Shown: positions 1 through 9,101 of the stretch, in pieces
Numbering within the stretch: the stretch's first letter is position 1
Layout: each line of letters opens with the position of its first letter
NCBI RefSeq assembly: GCF_000374165.1
Contig: NZ_KB893735.1
Span: forward strand, 558-58,534
Length of the DNA: 57,977 nt
Source of the DNA: Parafrankia elaeagni
GTDB taxonomy: Bacteria; Actinomycetota; Actinomycetes; Frankiales; Frankiaceae
Reading direction: 5' to 3'
Notes under the pieces: model-generated
Databases searched by the model: none
Seen by the model: the letters and a program-made list of their open reading frames with translations, nothing else
What the model was told of the DNA's origin: nothing
Made by a program: the position numbers and the translations under genes

Positions 1-2088
1 ATCTCCATCGGGACCGCCGCGGGGAACTGGGCGACCCTCACCGACACCCACGGCGACCTGACAGCAGCCTTCCCGACCAGCGGCGCCGCCCTGACCGACA
101 GCCGTTCCTACGACCCGTTCGGGGAACCCCTTGTCACCGGCAGCACCGCGATCCGGGTCGGCTACCAGGGCTCCTGGACCGACCCCACCACCGGGAAAGT
201 CTCCGCCCAGGCTCGCTGGTACACCCCCGGCACCGGTGGTTTCGCCTCCCGCGACCCCGCAGACCTCCCCTTCACCGGCTCCGCCAGCACCAACCGTTAT
301 CTCTACGCCAACGCAAACCCCCTCGCATACAACGACCTGTCCGGTTACGGACCGATTGGCTGGGTCAAAGGCAAGGCCAAAGCAGCGGCCAACACCGTCA
401 AGGACGGCGCGGTCTGGCTGAAAGACAACATCCTGCCTGGGGACAGAAACGGTGGAACAGCCACCATTGAACCGGAGCCGCTTCCGCGGTCGGTCCCCAC
501 GTACAGCGGCAACGTCAAGTCCCCTGACATGAGTTACCTGCCCGCTCCGTCCTACGCGCCGGATCGACCGACCTACAACCCTCGGGCGTACGGCCCGCCG
601 ATTGTCGGGGGGAGTGGCCCGGCCCGCCCAGCGGGTCCGACCGCCGCACCCGTACCGTCACCCACCGCCGCCCCGGTCACCGCTCCGAGCCGGTCGGTGA
701 GCACCGTCCGGCCGGTCCCCGCCCCCGTGGTCTCCCCCTACGTGGTGAACCGACCGACAAGCACCACCCCGACTGGCGCGTTCCCGATCGCCGCGCCTGT
801 CACCGGACCAGCCCCGGGCCCCGCCGCGGGCCCGACCGGCGGAGTCCCCCAAACCCGCTACGTCGCCGCACCCGCCTACACCGCACCCCAGGCGACCACC
901 CCCGCACCCGCCCCGGCCAGCCCGCCTGCCCGCAGCTACGTCGCCGCACCCGCCGGAGTCTCGTCCGCCGGCGCAGGCGGAGCCCCCCTCGCCACCGCCT
1001 ACACCGCCGTCCGACCCGTCACCGCCCTCACCCGACCCACCCCGAAACCCGCCCGCGCCGCCGCGCCGGAGAAGCGCTGCAGCTGGCGCGACCTGAAATG
1101 CTCACTCGGCGGCGCCCTGTCCTGGGCCAACGACCACAAAGTCGACATCGCCCTGACCGTCGCCTCCTTCATCCCACCCGCAGCCCCCGCAGCGGTCGCC
1201 GCCCGCGCCGCTATGATCACCTACCGGGGGACGCGAGCCGTCACCACCGCCACCCGCGCAGTCCGCCCCCTCACCACAGCCCTCCGACCCGCCGCCACCA
1301 CCGAACGCGCCGCCGGCCAAACCAGCCGCGCACTACGCAACTGCGTCAGCAACAGCTTCGACGGCGACACCCCCGTCCTCCTCGCCGACGGCACCACCAC
1401 ACCCATCGCCGACATCAGAATCGGCGACCGCGTCCTCGCCACCAACCCCGACACCGGACAGACCGAACCCCACACCGTCACCGCCCTGATCATCGGAACC
1501 GGCGACAAAGACCTCGTCGATATCACCGTCGACACCCCCACCGGCCCCGCCACCCTCACCGCCACCGCCGGCCACCCCTTCTGGGACACCACCGATCACG
1601 AATGGGTCGACGCCGAAGACCTCACCACCTCCGACACACTCCGCACCCCCGACGGACACCAAGTCCCCATCGCGAGCACCCACGACTATCACCAGCACGA
1701 CACCGTCTACAACCTCACCATCGACACCCTCCACACCTACTATGTACTCGCAGGACACAGCCCGGTACTCGTCCACAACACGCCACCTAGCCCATGCTCG
1801 CTGATAAGTGCAGCCGATGCTCCTATCATCAACAGTAAGACCATCTTCACTGCGCGAGAAAGATCTTTTCGGGTTGATATCGAGAACCAGAATCCGGGTC
1901 ATCCAGGGGCTGCAATTCATCTTCAGTTCATGGGTCGTGGTAGCGATGCGAAAAAGTACTACTTCAATCCAAGTAGTAGAAATTGGATGACCGAGAATAG
2001 TGAAATACTCTCGTCGCGGATTGCGCGCCAGGTTCCGGACAGTGTGATTAGAAAAGCATTCCGATATCTCGGGCTGGATGGGCCGTGA
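1..2088 (+). CDS. RHS-repeat polymorphic toxin, C-terminal part with Hint domain and toxin tip (5' end outside window)
   Basis: The reading frame is open from base 1, so this is the C-terminal ~695 residues of a larger secreted or surface RHS protein. The first ~110 residues carry the RHS core signature (YDPFGE, then ARWYTPGTGGFASRDPAD, ending NPLAYNDLSGYG). A long Pro/Ala/Thr-rich linker follows (about bases 530-1060). Bases ~1360-1780 encode a Hint (intein-like) module: CVSNSFDGDTPVLLADG at its start, TAGHPFWDTTDHEWVDAEDL in the middle and VLVHN at its end, expected to release the tip by self-cleavage. The last ~100 residues form the toxin tip (FRVDIENQNPG, IHLQF), recalling the nuclease tip signature of WapA/Rhs proteins; that assignment is tentative. 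Base composition turns much more AT-rich from about base 1800, as expected for an exchanged toxin cassette. The stop overlaps the next start (GTGA). Confidence 0.88.
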   Translation: MSIGTAAGNWATLTDTHGDLTAAFPTSGAALTDSRSYDPFGEPLVTGSTAIRVGYQGSWTDPTTGKVSAQARWYTPGTGGFASRDPADLPFTGSASTNRYLYANANPLAYNDLSGYGPIGWVKGKAKAAANTVKDGAVWLKDNILPGDRNGGTATIEPEPLPRSVPTYSGNVKSPDMSYLPAPSYAPDRPTYNPRAYGPPIVGGSGPARPAGPTAAPVPSPTAAPVTAPSRSVSTVRPVPAPVVSPYVVNRPTSTTPTGAFPIAAPVTGPAPGPAAGPTGGVPQTRYVAAPAYTAPQATTPAPAPASPPARSYVAAPAGVSSAGAGGAPLATAYTAVRPVTALTRPTPKPARAAAPEKRCSWRDLKCSLGGALSWANDHKVDIALTVASFIPPAAPAAVAARAAMITYRGTRAVTTATRAVRPLTTALRPAATTERAAGQTSRALRNCVSNSFDGDTPVLLADGTTTPIADIRIGDRVLATNPDTGQTEPHTVTALIIGTGDKDLVDITVDTPTGPATLTATAGHPFWDTTDHEWVDAEDLTTSDTLRTPDGHQVPIASTHDYHQHDTVYNLTIDTLHTYYVLAGHSPVLVHNTPPSPCSLISAADAPIINSKTIFTARERSFRVDIENQNPGHPGAAIHLQFMGRGSDAKKYYFNPSSRNWMTENSEILSSRIARQVPDSVIRKAFRYLGLDGP

Positions 2089-2627
2089 AGACGAATCTCT
2101 TGATGGAACCTCTGTGGCCTGCTGGCAGACCTGCCGAGGTCGACCTTCTTCCCGCCGAGCTTCGCGACCTCCTGGATGGTGGTTGGATGCGTGGACCGGT
2201 AAACTCTCTGCTCCTCCGATCCGCATTTGGATCTGGATGGTCCTCAAGCTGGAATGCAGAGGATGTGGCATTGCATGAGTATGAGGTGAACGACGTCTGG
2301 ATCCCGCCGGATAACATTCCGCGGGCACGAGACGTATTTCTCCCCGCGATGGTAGGGCGAGCTCGCGATTTCACTTTCCATGCGATGCGGCTGGCGGAGG
2401 ATGTCCAGGGTGTAGATCGGCTGGTAGCTATTATTTCTGTGGGAATTGATTCGGATTATTTGACGCATGGTACGACGGTAAAATTTTTTACTCGCCGAGG
2501 CCGCCACCTAAGCTTCTATGACGACCTCGATCGTTATCGAACGGAGGCCATCGCTCTTGTCGAGAAAGGCGGCATACTTTCTGAATGCAAAGGATCTTCG
2601 GTCTTTATGTCGCAGGAGCCTCGGTGA
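2085..2627 (+). CDS. Probable immunity protein for the RHS toxin tip
   Basis: A 180-residue protein starting at a GTG that overlaps the toxin stop codon by four bases; an ATG at 2103 is an alternative start. I do not recognise the family. It has no signal peptide or membrane segment, so it should be cytosolic, and it is rich in acidic and aromatic residues. Its AT content matches the preceding toxin tip and not the rest of the window. Position directly behind the toxin tip, translational coupling and matching composition are the classic features of a cognate immunity gene; the role is inferred from these, not from homology. Confidence 0.65.
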   Translation: MKTNLLMEPLWPAGRPAEVDLLPAELRDLLDGGWMRGPVNSLLLRSAFGSGWSSSWNAEDVALHEYEVNDVWIPPDNIPRARDVFLPAMVGRARDFTFHAMRLAEDVQGVDRLVAIISVGIDSDYLTHGTTVKFFTRRGRHLSFYDDLDRYRTEAIALVEKGGILSECKGSSVFMSQEPR

Positions 2628-2759
2628 TCAACTCTCCTCCTGATGTTGGCAGATAGGGCAGCGCAGCCGCCTGGCTCGATATATCTACCCAAACAAATTT
2701 GCTTCGACCGACTTGAGATCGTAACCGGTCGGGTCTCGTAGATCGTCTAACTGGTCAGG

Positions 2760-3512
2760 TGTAAATTTGATCTTGGATTAGCTGGTTGTGGATCGTGGTG
2801 GTGTCGGTGACGGTCGGGCGGGATCTGGCCGGTGATGGCTGGGTGGGGGATCGGGAGGTCGAGCCGAAGGCGCGGTGGCGGTCGTTCACGGCGGTGTGCA
2901 AGCTGCGGATCCTGACCGAGTACGAGGCGGCCGGTGACGCCATGGCCAGCCCGGCGGCCCGGGAACCGGGCCCTTGGTGACCCGGGTGCGGTGACGGACG
3001 GTTGTGAATGTGGGCTCGATCGGGTTCGTGGTCCGTAGATGCACCCAGTGTTCGGCGGGGTAGTCGTAGAACGCGAGCAGGATGTCCAGATCGTCGCTGA
3101 TCTTCGCGACGGCTTTGGGGAACTTCGCCCCGTAGGCGGCGGCGTAGGGCTTGTCCTCGGCGTTGTAGACCTCCGCGAGGTGCTTCTTCGCCCCGGGGTG
3201 CGCCGACTTCGGCAACGCGGCCAGGACGTTCGCGGTCTGCTGGACCCAGCAGCGCTGTTGCGCCGCGGCGGGGAAGACCTCGCGTAGCGCGGCCCAGAAC
3301 CCCTGCGCGCCGTCCCCGACCGCCAGCACCGGCGCGGACATGCCCCGCCGCGCACAGTCACGTAGCAGGTCCGCCCACGACCCGGTCAACTCCCGGTAGC
3401 CATCGGTCAGCGCGACGAGTTCCTTACGGCCATCCGCGCGCATGCCGATCAGGACGAGCAGGCACAGATTTTCCTCCTCCAGGCGAATGTTGACGTGGAT
3501 TCCGTCGGCTGG
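2760..3512 (-). pseudogene. IS256-family (mutator-type) transposase remnant, 5'-truncated and frameshifted
   Basis: Reading leftward, the frame begins in the catalytic core at ADGIHVN, continues through RADGRKELVALTDGYRE, VGDGAQGFW (second acidic position) and TTNPIEPTF (catalytic Glu region), then TVRHRTRVTKG. These are hallmarks of IS256-family DDE transposases. Everything upstream of the first catalytic Asp is missing, a short stretch after NAEDK appears deleted, and after TKG the frame is lost: a C-terminal-like piece with AVNDRHR lies in another frame near 2880. The element is therefore non-functional. It abuts a GNAT-like gene on the other strand whose 5' end is gone, so the insertion or a later deletion removed both ends. 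Confidence 0.85.
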
Positions 3513-4275
3513 TTCCGCGGCGGACGATGCCACTGGCCCCGATGAACGCGAGGGCATAGCGGTCGCTCGACGGGAGCGGTTCGCGCGCTACGCGTGGTTC
3601 GTGCTGTACGACCTGGAAGTCGACGCGGACCGGCTCGCCGCGGCCGCGCGTGTTGTCCACGCCAGGATGGCGGCCGACCGGTCGAGATGGGGCACGGCCG
3701 GCGAACTGGTCGACACCGCGATCGACAGCCTGCGCGCAGTCGGAGCCGACCTCGACTCCACCGCCCGTGAGCGGCTTCGCGCCGAGCTCACCACCGAGAA
3801 CAGCTGGAACCCGGAGCCCTACAGACAGGGGCCATGGCACCGCTTCAGCCGGCCGCGGCGCGTCCTGCGCCGCTTTGATCCGCGGTACTGGACGCGGCGG
3901 CTCCATGCCCGAGCTGCTGTCCGGATGGTGCGCCGCACCGCCGCCGGGAACTACCAGCGGATCGCGATGATGCTCGGCGACACGCAGATCGGTCGACTCG
4001 ACTACATGATCTGTATCGACTGCCGGGTCGGCTTTGTCGGCAAGATCTCGATCGATCCCGAGATGCAGGGCCGAGGGCTGGGTACTCGCGCACTCCATCT
4101 CGCCCGCCGTGAAGCGTCCGACCTGCGGTGGTGCACCAGCGGCCAGTACATGACTGCCAGGACCTTCTGGAGCTCTCTCGGTCGCCGCACCGGCCACGGC
4201 TACCGGCCCGCCGATGATGACCTTGGCCCCTGTATCCACATGGGTCTGTCCCGAGGAACTGGGCGACGACGGTAG
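3513..4275 (+). pseudogene. GNAT-type N-acetyltransferase-like gene, 5' end lost next to IS256 relic
   Basis: About 250 residues remain open. Near residue 215 of this piece is ISIDPEMQGRGLGTRALHLA, the acetyl-CoA-binding motif A of GNAT enzymes (Q-x-x-G-x-G/A pattern), followed by a C-terminal strand and helix region. The upstream part (LYDLEVDADRLAAAARVVHARM) does not match a domain I know. The open frame runs back to 3442, but its first ~25 codons are antisense to the IS256 relic, so the native start has been lost; the first in-frame ATG that is clearly genic is at 3667. Substrate unknown. It could still be expressed from a start within the relic, but I treat it as a broken gene. Confidence 0.55.
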
Positions 4276-4614
4276 TTCCGCCACCAATCTGACGCGGCGC
4301 GTTCCGAGTCCTGTCGCTCACGTCTGTGGAGGCGTCGGCATGCGCGCTTCCCGAAGGTCATCTTGAGGTGCTGTGGGAGCGGTGCTGCGCTTCCGCGGAC
4401 TGTGACTCCTGCACTTCCTCATCGAACGGCAAGCCGTCCGGGAGGAGGGCTCCGCTGCGCGGCGACGGGCGTGCGGCGGAGCCTGGGCCCTGGGTTGCTC
4501 GCCCGAAGGTGCCTGTGGATATCGCCTTGACAGGCGCGGATGAATGAGCGATGTTCGGCGTATCCCCATGCAAACGAAGCTAAATGCACGTAAGCATGAT
4601 CTCTGGGGGTAGAC
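4276..4614 (+). promoter_or_regulatory. Intergenic region with possible promoter for the Tad-like cluster
   Basis: No convincing gene lies in these ~340 bases. A perfect TTGACA hexamer is at 4527-4532 with a weak -10-like GATGTT 17 bases later (4550-4555). A purine-rich CTGGGGGT at 4603-4610 is a plausible ribosome-binding site for the GTG start at 4615. Directions and spacing suit transcription into the lipoprotein and Tad genes. The -10 is poor, so the call is tentative. Confidence 0.3.
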
Positions 4615-5355
4615 GTGACCCAAAATCCTCCTCCGAACGCCTCTTCGCGATCGAACCCCGCGCGCTGCCGCATGGCCAGGTGGCGTCGGGTGCGGCATCT
4701 GGGCGCGGGCCTGTCCGGCCGAGGCCGAGTGCCCCTGATGACGGCAGCTCGGGCCGGAAGCCTCGGCCTGTGCCTGACGGCGTCTCTCCTCGCGACCGCT
4801 GCGGGATGCGGAGAGGATGGCCCACGCCCCCTGGAGAATTCGGGCGGCGACAGAGCCCGCGTGCGGACCTCGACCTCCCCGCCGAACGCGTATGCGATCG
4901 CGGAGCGGGACGTCCGTGCGGCGGTCGAGCGGTATGACCAGGCGTTTCTGGCGGCGGTCGCGGCGCCTGAGGACCCGGACAAGACCGAGCGACTGCTCTC
5001 CCTGTACGTCGCCGGAGCACCCGAGCGGGACGGGATGGAGGAGCTTCTCCAGACTTTCCTCGAGCGCGGATGGGCGGCCCGCCAGGGGGCGCTCGGATAT
5101 CAGACGGTGGAAAGCGTCGAGGTGGAGGAGCTGCCGCCCGCCGGCCGCGCGACGTCGGTGACGTGCACCTTCGACGACGCGGTCGTTTATGACGCGGTGA
5201 ACCGTGCGCCGGACGGCGGCGAGATGGTCGTGAGCGGCGGCGGCGACACTGCCCGCACCGCCTGGACCTGGGTCTTCCAGCAGGGGGCCTGGCGGATTTC
5301 CGAGGCGAGAACCTTCGAGACGTGGACGGGTGAGAACCGGTGCCCGCCGCAATGA
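4615..5355 (+). CDS. Putative lipoprotein at head of Tad-like cluster
   Basis: A 246-residue protein from GTG 4615, or ~205 residues from ATG 4738, which lies directly before a signal peptide. The sequence LLATAAGC at about residues 57-64 fits a lipobox, so the mature protein would be a lipid-anchored cell-surface protein beginning at that Cys. The remaining ~180 residues are soluble, with an acidic N-terminal helix region and a C-terminal alpha+beta part ending in TWVFQQGAWRISEARTFETW, resembling small NTF2-like or SnoaL-like accessory folds of mobile-element lipoproteins; that resemblance is weak. The stop overlaps the next start (ATGA), so it is the first gene of the long operon that contains the Tad genes. 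Confidence 0.7.
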   Translation: MTQNPPPNASSRSNPARCRMARWRRVRHLGAGLSGRGRVPLMTAARAGSLGLCLTASLLATAAGCGEDGPRPLENSGGDRARVRTSTSPPNAYAIAERDVRAAVERYDQAFLAAVAAPEDPDKTERLLSLYVAGAPERDGMEELLQTFLERGWAARQGALGYQTVESVEVEELPPAGRATSVTCTFDDAVVYDAVNRAPDGGEMVVSGGGDTARTAWTWVFQQGAWRISEARTFETWTGENRCPPQ

Positions 5356-6221
5356 GGCGCCGCGTCGGCGTGGCGGCCTGTGCGGCTGCCTCCGCCTGGC
5401 TGCTCGTCGGAGCGGTTCCGGCCTGGTCCAGCACCGGCCGCGGCACTGAGAGACACACTGAGGCCACGGGGACGTCCGATCCCGCACTCGGGCGTATCGA
5501 GGCGATGGCCGGCACCACAGCCGTGCCGGACACAGACGGGGGCGCCGGTACCGAAGTACCGGACTCGTGCGAGTGGTTTCCGGCGGACCTCTACCTCTAC
5601 CTGGAAGCGGAAACGAGTCCGACCGAACGGACGGCACCCGACGGGACGCGGGAGGTCCTGTACGCGCGGGTGTGCGATCCCGCCGAGGTCACCTATCACT
5701 GGGTGCGCGATGACGCGGGCCCCACGCAGGCGGTGGCGATGGCCATGGCGGTCACGCGGGAGAGGATCCCCGCCCCCGAGGCGGTGTTCGTTCCCGATCT
5801 CGACGGGGGAGCGACTGCTTTCGTCAGGGCCCCGATCCGCTTCGGTATCAGCAACGGTGGCCCCGTGACGGCGAGCGCGTCCGTTCCGGGCGTGACGGCA
5901 ACGGTCACCGCCACACCGTGGCGGCTGGAGTTCGTCCCCGGCGACGGTTCGCCGCCGACGGGCTGCGACGCCTCCGTCGCGAGCCAGGCCACCGCGAGCC
6001 AGCCCACCGCCGGCCAGCCCGCCGCTGCCTGCGCGTACACCTACCGGGATTCCTCGACGGTCGCTCCGAACGGCCAGTTCTGGCCGGCACGTCTGCGCGT
6101 CGAGTGGTCGGTGCGGTGGTCAGCGACGACGGGGGCCGGCGGCGTCCTCCCCACGGTCACGACGACAGCGGACCACGCGGTGCCGGTCCGGGAGATCCAG
6201 GCGCTTGAGCACGCGGACTGA
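5352..6221 (+). CDS. Secreted protein of unknown function in Tad-like cluster
   Basis: A ~289-residue protein from the ATG at 5352, which overlaps the previous stop; a GTG at 5340 would add four residues. The N-terminus (MRRRVGVAACAAASAWLLVGAVPAWS) is a typical Sec signal peptide with a cleavage site near residue 27. The mature part contains paired Cys (DSCEW, RVCDP, TGCDAS, AACAY) that could form disulfides outside the cell, and an internal repeated Gln-Ala/Thr stretch (ASQATASQPTAGQPAA). I do not recognise the domain; the pattern of strands ending in LRVEWSVRWSATTGAGG suggests a beta-sandwich. Similar two-gene starts (lipoprotein plus secreted protein) in front of Tad genes would fit a surface or channel component. 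Confidence 0.65.
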   Translation: MRRRVGVAACAAASAWLLVGAVPAWSSTGRGTERHTEATGTSDPALGRIEAMAGTTAVPDTDGGAGTEVPDSCEWFPADLYLYLEAETSPTERTAPDGTREVLYARVCDPAEVTYHWVRDDAGPTQAVAMAMAVTRERIPAPEAVFVPDLDGGATAFVRAPIRFGISNGGPVTASASVPGVTATVTATPWRLEFVPGDGSPPTGCDASVASQATASQPTAGQPAAACAYTYRDSSTVAPNGQFWPARLRVEWSVRWSATTGAGGVLPTVTTTADHAVPVREIQALEHAD

Positions 6222-6289
6222 CCTGGTTCCGCCTCCCCGGTGATCGCCCTCACCGGGGAGGCGAACCGCGACGAAACGGATGATGCGTG

Positions 6290-6976
6290 ATGACGACAAC
6301 GGTCGCTGCCCCCGGCCCTTTCACCCCTACCGGGGCGAGTCCGTCGCAACAGCGACGCCTCCGCTCACGCCGCGGCATGGCTGTGGCGGCCTTGCTGGTC
6401 CTGATCGGCGCCGGCACCGGCGTCTGGGCCGTCACCTGGTCGGGTGACGAGGTGGATGCAGTGGTGCTGATCCGGCCGATCAACCGCGGGGAGCTGATCG
6501 AGACCGGGGATCTGGCTGTCGCCCGGGTATCGGCCGGTGGGACGGCAGTGCGGCTGGCGTCGCCGACTACTGCCAGGGAGGCCCTCGTCGGCCGGCAGGC
6601 GTTGCTGGATCTGCCGGCGGGGACACTGGTCACCCCCGAGATGGCCGGTTCGGCGCTGCCACCGGCGGGCGAGGCCCGGGTCGGCCTGCGCCTGGCTCCT
6701 GAGGCCCTGCCATCCACGCAGGTCCAGGCAGGTGACTGGGTGCGGGTCGTGCTTCCCGACGAGTTCTCCGGCGAGCCGGCAGTGATCGCGGATGCGGTGC
6801 AGGTCGCCGCGGTGGCACCGGCGGACGGCAGCGGCAGCGGAACCGGGGGTGGCACACCAGACGCGGGCGGCGACACGGTGGTGCACCTGGACGCGCCCGA
6901 GGAGGTCGCCGCGTGGATCGCCTCGGCGGCCGCGCGGTCCCCGCAGGAGCTGCGGCTGCTGGGGGTGCGGCGATGA
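6290..6976 (+). CDS. SAF-domain protein, CpaB/RcpC-like pilus assembly component
   Basis: A 228-residue protein with a short cytosolic N-terminus, one membrane segment (MAVAALLVLIGAGTGVWAV, about residues 29-47), and an extracytoplasmic SAF domain (VLIRPINRGELIETGDLAVARVS through PAGTLVTPEMAGSALP, about residues 60-130). CpaB/RcpC proteins have this single-TM plus SAF layout and stabilise the channel of Tad secretion systems at the outer face. The C-terminal ~80 residues hold a small beta domain interrupted by a Gly/Ser-rich loop. GTG 6287 lies directly before the ATG at 6290. The stop overlaps the next gene (ATGA), which supports the ATG at 6973 as that gene's start. Confidence 0.75.
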   Translation: MTTTVAAPGPFTPTGASPSQQRRLRSRRGMAVAALLVLIGAGTGVWAVTWSGDEVDAVVLIRPINRGELIETGDLAVARVSAGGTAVRLASPTTAREALVGRQALLDLPAGTLVTPEMAGSALPPAGEARVGLRLAPEALPSTQVQAGDWVRVVLPDEFSGEPAVIADAVQVAAVAPADGSGSGTGGGTPDAGGDTVVHLDAPEEVAAWIASAAARSPQELRLLGVRR

Positions 6977-7746
6977 CGGGCTGCTGGGCGGTGGCGACAG
7001 CGGGGCCGGGTTCGGCCGGCGCGACCACCCTGGCCCTGACCCTGGCGTTCGCGGCGAACGGTGTTGCGATCGAGGCGAATCCCGATGGCGGGGTGCTCGC
7101 CGCACGGCTCGGACTGTCATTGGGCACCTCGGCGCCGGGCCTGGACAGCCTGGTGGCCGAGCTGGGAACGATAGACGGGCCCGCCTCCGTCCTGGAGCAC
7201 GCCCAGTGGGGCGCGAATCACCTGCCCGTGATCGCCTGCGCGTCCACGGAGGAAACCGCGGGCGGCGCGGTGCGCAGTCTGGCCTCCCTGATGCCCGCGC
7301 TGCGGCTGTGCGCTGTGGAGCTGTTCGTCGCCGTGGACGTCGGCCGGTTCCGCGCGGAGATGTCACGTTCGCTGGTGAGCGGATGCGACGGCCTGGTGCT
7401 TGTCACCTCGGCGGCGGCGGAGAGCCTGGCGTGCGCGTTGGTGCGTCTGCCAGTCCTGGTGGCGACGGTGCCGCGACTGGTCCTGGCCGTGCGTGGCCGC
7501 GGACCGTATCCGCTGCGGGAGATCACCCAGGTAGCCCGGCAGCGGGCGGGCGCGGAGGTTCCGGTTGTGGCGGTACCGGACGATCCGCGGGGAGCCACGA
7601 GGCTGATCCGGCGGGGCACGGGCCGCCGCCCGCCACCGCTGCTGCAGTCGGCCTGGGAACTGATCGATGTGTTCACCGTCCTCGGTGCCTCGGCGGGTGC
7701 GAGCGGCTCTGCGGCCGTCGCCGCCGCGTGGGGAGCGCCGACATGA
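6973..7746 (+). CDS. TadZ/CpaE-like MinD-family protein with degenerate P-loop
   Basis: A 257-residue protein. It opens with a strand and then GPGSAGATTLALTLA where ParA/MinD/TadZ proteins have the deviant Walker A (GGxGKT), so the P-loop is recognisable but both signature lysines are absent. The following IEANPDGGVLAARLGL matches the switch region (VEADPDGG...) of actinobacterial ParA/MinD-like proteins. TadZ acts as a polar localisation hub for the Tad machine, and many TadZ proteins are atypical ATPases. The open frame extends upstream to 6913, but the ATG at 6973 overlaps the previous stop and begins exactly at the first strand. Its own stop overlaps the TadA start (ATGA). Confidence 0.7.
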   Translation: MTGCWAVATAGPGSAGATTLALTLAFAANGVAIEANPDGGVLAARLGLSLGTSAPGLDSLVAELGTIDGPASVLEHAQWGANHLPVIACASTEETAGGAVRSLASLMPALRLCAVELFVAVDVGRFRAEMSRSLVSGCDGLVLVTSAAAESLACALVRLPVLVATVPRLVLAVRGRGPYPLREITQVARQRAGAEVPVVAVPDDPRGATRLIRRGTGRRPPPLLQSAWELIDVFTVLGASAGASGSAAVAAAWGAPT

Positions 7747-9101
7747 ACCGGGCACCAGGCGCGGGGGAGCCCGCCGCGGACGAGGTGACCGCCGCGGCGG
7801 TCGCGGACAACCTCCGGGGCTGGCTGCTGGCCAGCCTCGCCGCCACCGGAAGTTCCGGCGCGGAACGGCAGACCCATGCGAAGGAGCTCATCGATCGCGG
7901 GGTGCGCGAGGAGCAGGTCCGCCGCACCCGCAACGGTCAGACCATCCTGGACGCGGCAACGGAGCGCGCGGTGCGGACCCGGCTGCGCCAGGACCTCTCG
8001 CCACTGGGGCCGATGACCGCGGTCCTGACCTCGCCGCAGTGGTCGGATGTCGAGGTCAACGGCGCGGTGACCATGATCTGCACGGAGCGGTCCGGCGGGT
8101 CTCGTCACCGGTTCGCCAGCCCCTTCCGCGCCGAGGACGAGGCGTTCGCCTGGGCGGCGGCGCAGGCCGCGACCCAGGGCCGCCGCTTCGACGAGGCGAA
8201 CCCGTCGGTGCGTGTGCGACTGCCGGGCGGGGCACGGCTGCACGCGATCGCCCATGTCACCGGCCGGGTGCACCTGTCCTGCCGACTGTTCACCCCGGCA
8301 CTGACCACGGTGGACGGGCTGCGGGCGGTGGGTATGTTCGGCCCGGACGTCGCCGGCGTGCTCGCCGCGACTGCCCGGATGACCGACCCGTTCGGCCTGA
8401 TCATCTCCGGGGCGACCACCGCGGGGAAGACGACGCTGCTGCGCGCGGTGGTCAACGCCCATCCCGACCGGATCGTCCTGGACCGGGTGGTCACCGTCGA
8501 GGACGAAGCGGAGCTGTTCCTCGACGAGAGCCGCTTCGCGAACCTGGTCGCCTTCGAGGCCCGTGAACCGAACCTGGACGGCAGGGGCGCCTATTCGGTG
8601 GAGCGTTTCCTCTCCGCCGATCTGCGACGGCTCACCCCGGACCGGGTCGCGCTGGGGGAGCTCAAGCCCGATGGCGGCGTGATGCCGCTGCTGCTGGCCC
8701 TCGGCCAGGGTGTCGCCGGCGGTGTCGCGACGACGATCCACGCCCCGTCCGCCGCCGACGTCATCTCCCGCATCCGCACCTATGCGGCGTTCGGCTCCCG
8801 GCGGGTCGCGGACAGCGTCGTGCTGGACACCATCGCCGCGACCGTCGACCTGGTGGTGCAGGTCGCCCGGATCGACACCCGACGCGTCGTCACCTCGCTG
8901 CTCGAGATCGCGGGCCGGGGCGAGCGCGGGCTGCTGGCCGGGCAGCTGTGGGGGTGGAACCCGGACGCAGGCCGGGCGACGCGGACCCGGGTGGAGGCGT
9001 CGGACCGGTTGGCCGCGAAGTTGACCGCGGCCGGTCTGGACCCGAACGTCCTCACCCGCGACCGGGCGTTCCCCACGGCGGCTGGACGGGAGCAACGATG
9101 A
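7743..9101 (+). CDS. tadA: TadA/CpaF-type secretion ATPase
   Basis: A 452-residue cytosolic hexameric ATPase that powers Tad/Flp pilus assembly or related secretion. The family N-terminal domain (about residues 40-210) includes LGPMTAVLTSPQWSDVEVNG, the usual 'gap in the map' region of TadA. The Walker A motif SGATTAGKTT lies at about residues 222-231 with the catalytic Lys at 229. It is followed by VTVEDEAEL (Asp box), RVALGELKPDGG in place of the usual Walker B RxxxGExRGxE, and VATTIHAPSAADVISR for the His box. The start overlaps the previous stop and the end overlaps tadB. The frame is open to 6792 upstream, but that part is a shadow of tadZ. The substitutions in Walker B (Leu-Lys-Pro for Val-Arg-Gly) are unusual. 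Confidence 0.9.
   Translation: MNRAPGAGEPAADEVTAAAVADNLRGWLLASLAATGSSGAERQTHAKELIDRGVREEQVRRTRNGQTILDAATERAVRTRLRQDLSPLGPMTAVLTSPQWSDVEVNGAVTMICTERSGGSRHRFASPFRAEDEAFAWAAAQAATQGRRFDEANPSVRVRLPGGARLHAIAHVTGRVHLSCRLFTPALTTVDGLRAVGMFGPDVAGVLAATARMTDPFGLIISGATTAGKTTLLRAVVNAHPDRIVLDRVVTVEDEAELFLDESRFANLVAFEAREPNLDGRGAYSVERFLSADLRRLTPDRVALGELKPDGGVMPLLLALGQGVAGGVATTIHAPSAADVISRIRTYAAFGSRRVADSVVLDTIAATVDLVVQVARIDTRRVVTSLLEIAGRGERGLLAGQLWGWNPDAGRATRTRVEASDRLAAKLTAAGLDPNVLTRDRAFPTAAGREQR

Noticed and set aside
1098-1790. Long plus-strand frame rich in Arg, His and Pro across the Hint domain
   Set aside because: Shadow of the RHS/Hint gene in another frame; composition is that of an out-of-frame high-GC gene.
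3442-3512. Start of the GNAT-like gene at 3442
   Set aside because: The first ~25 codons are antisense to conserved IS256 transposase sequence and cannot be native.
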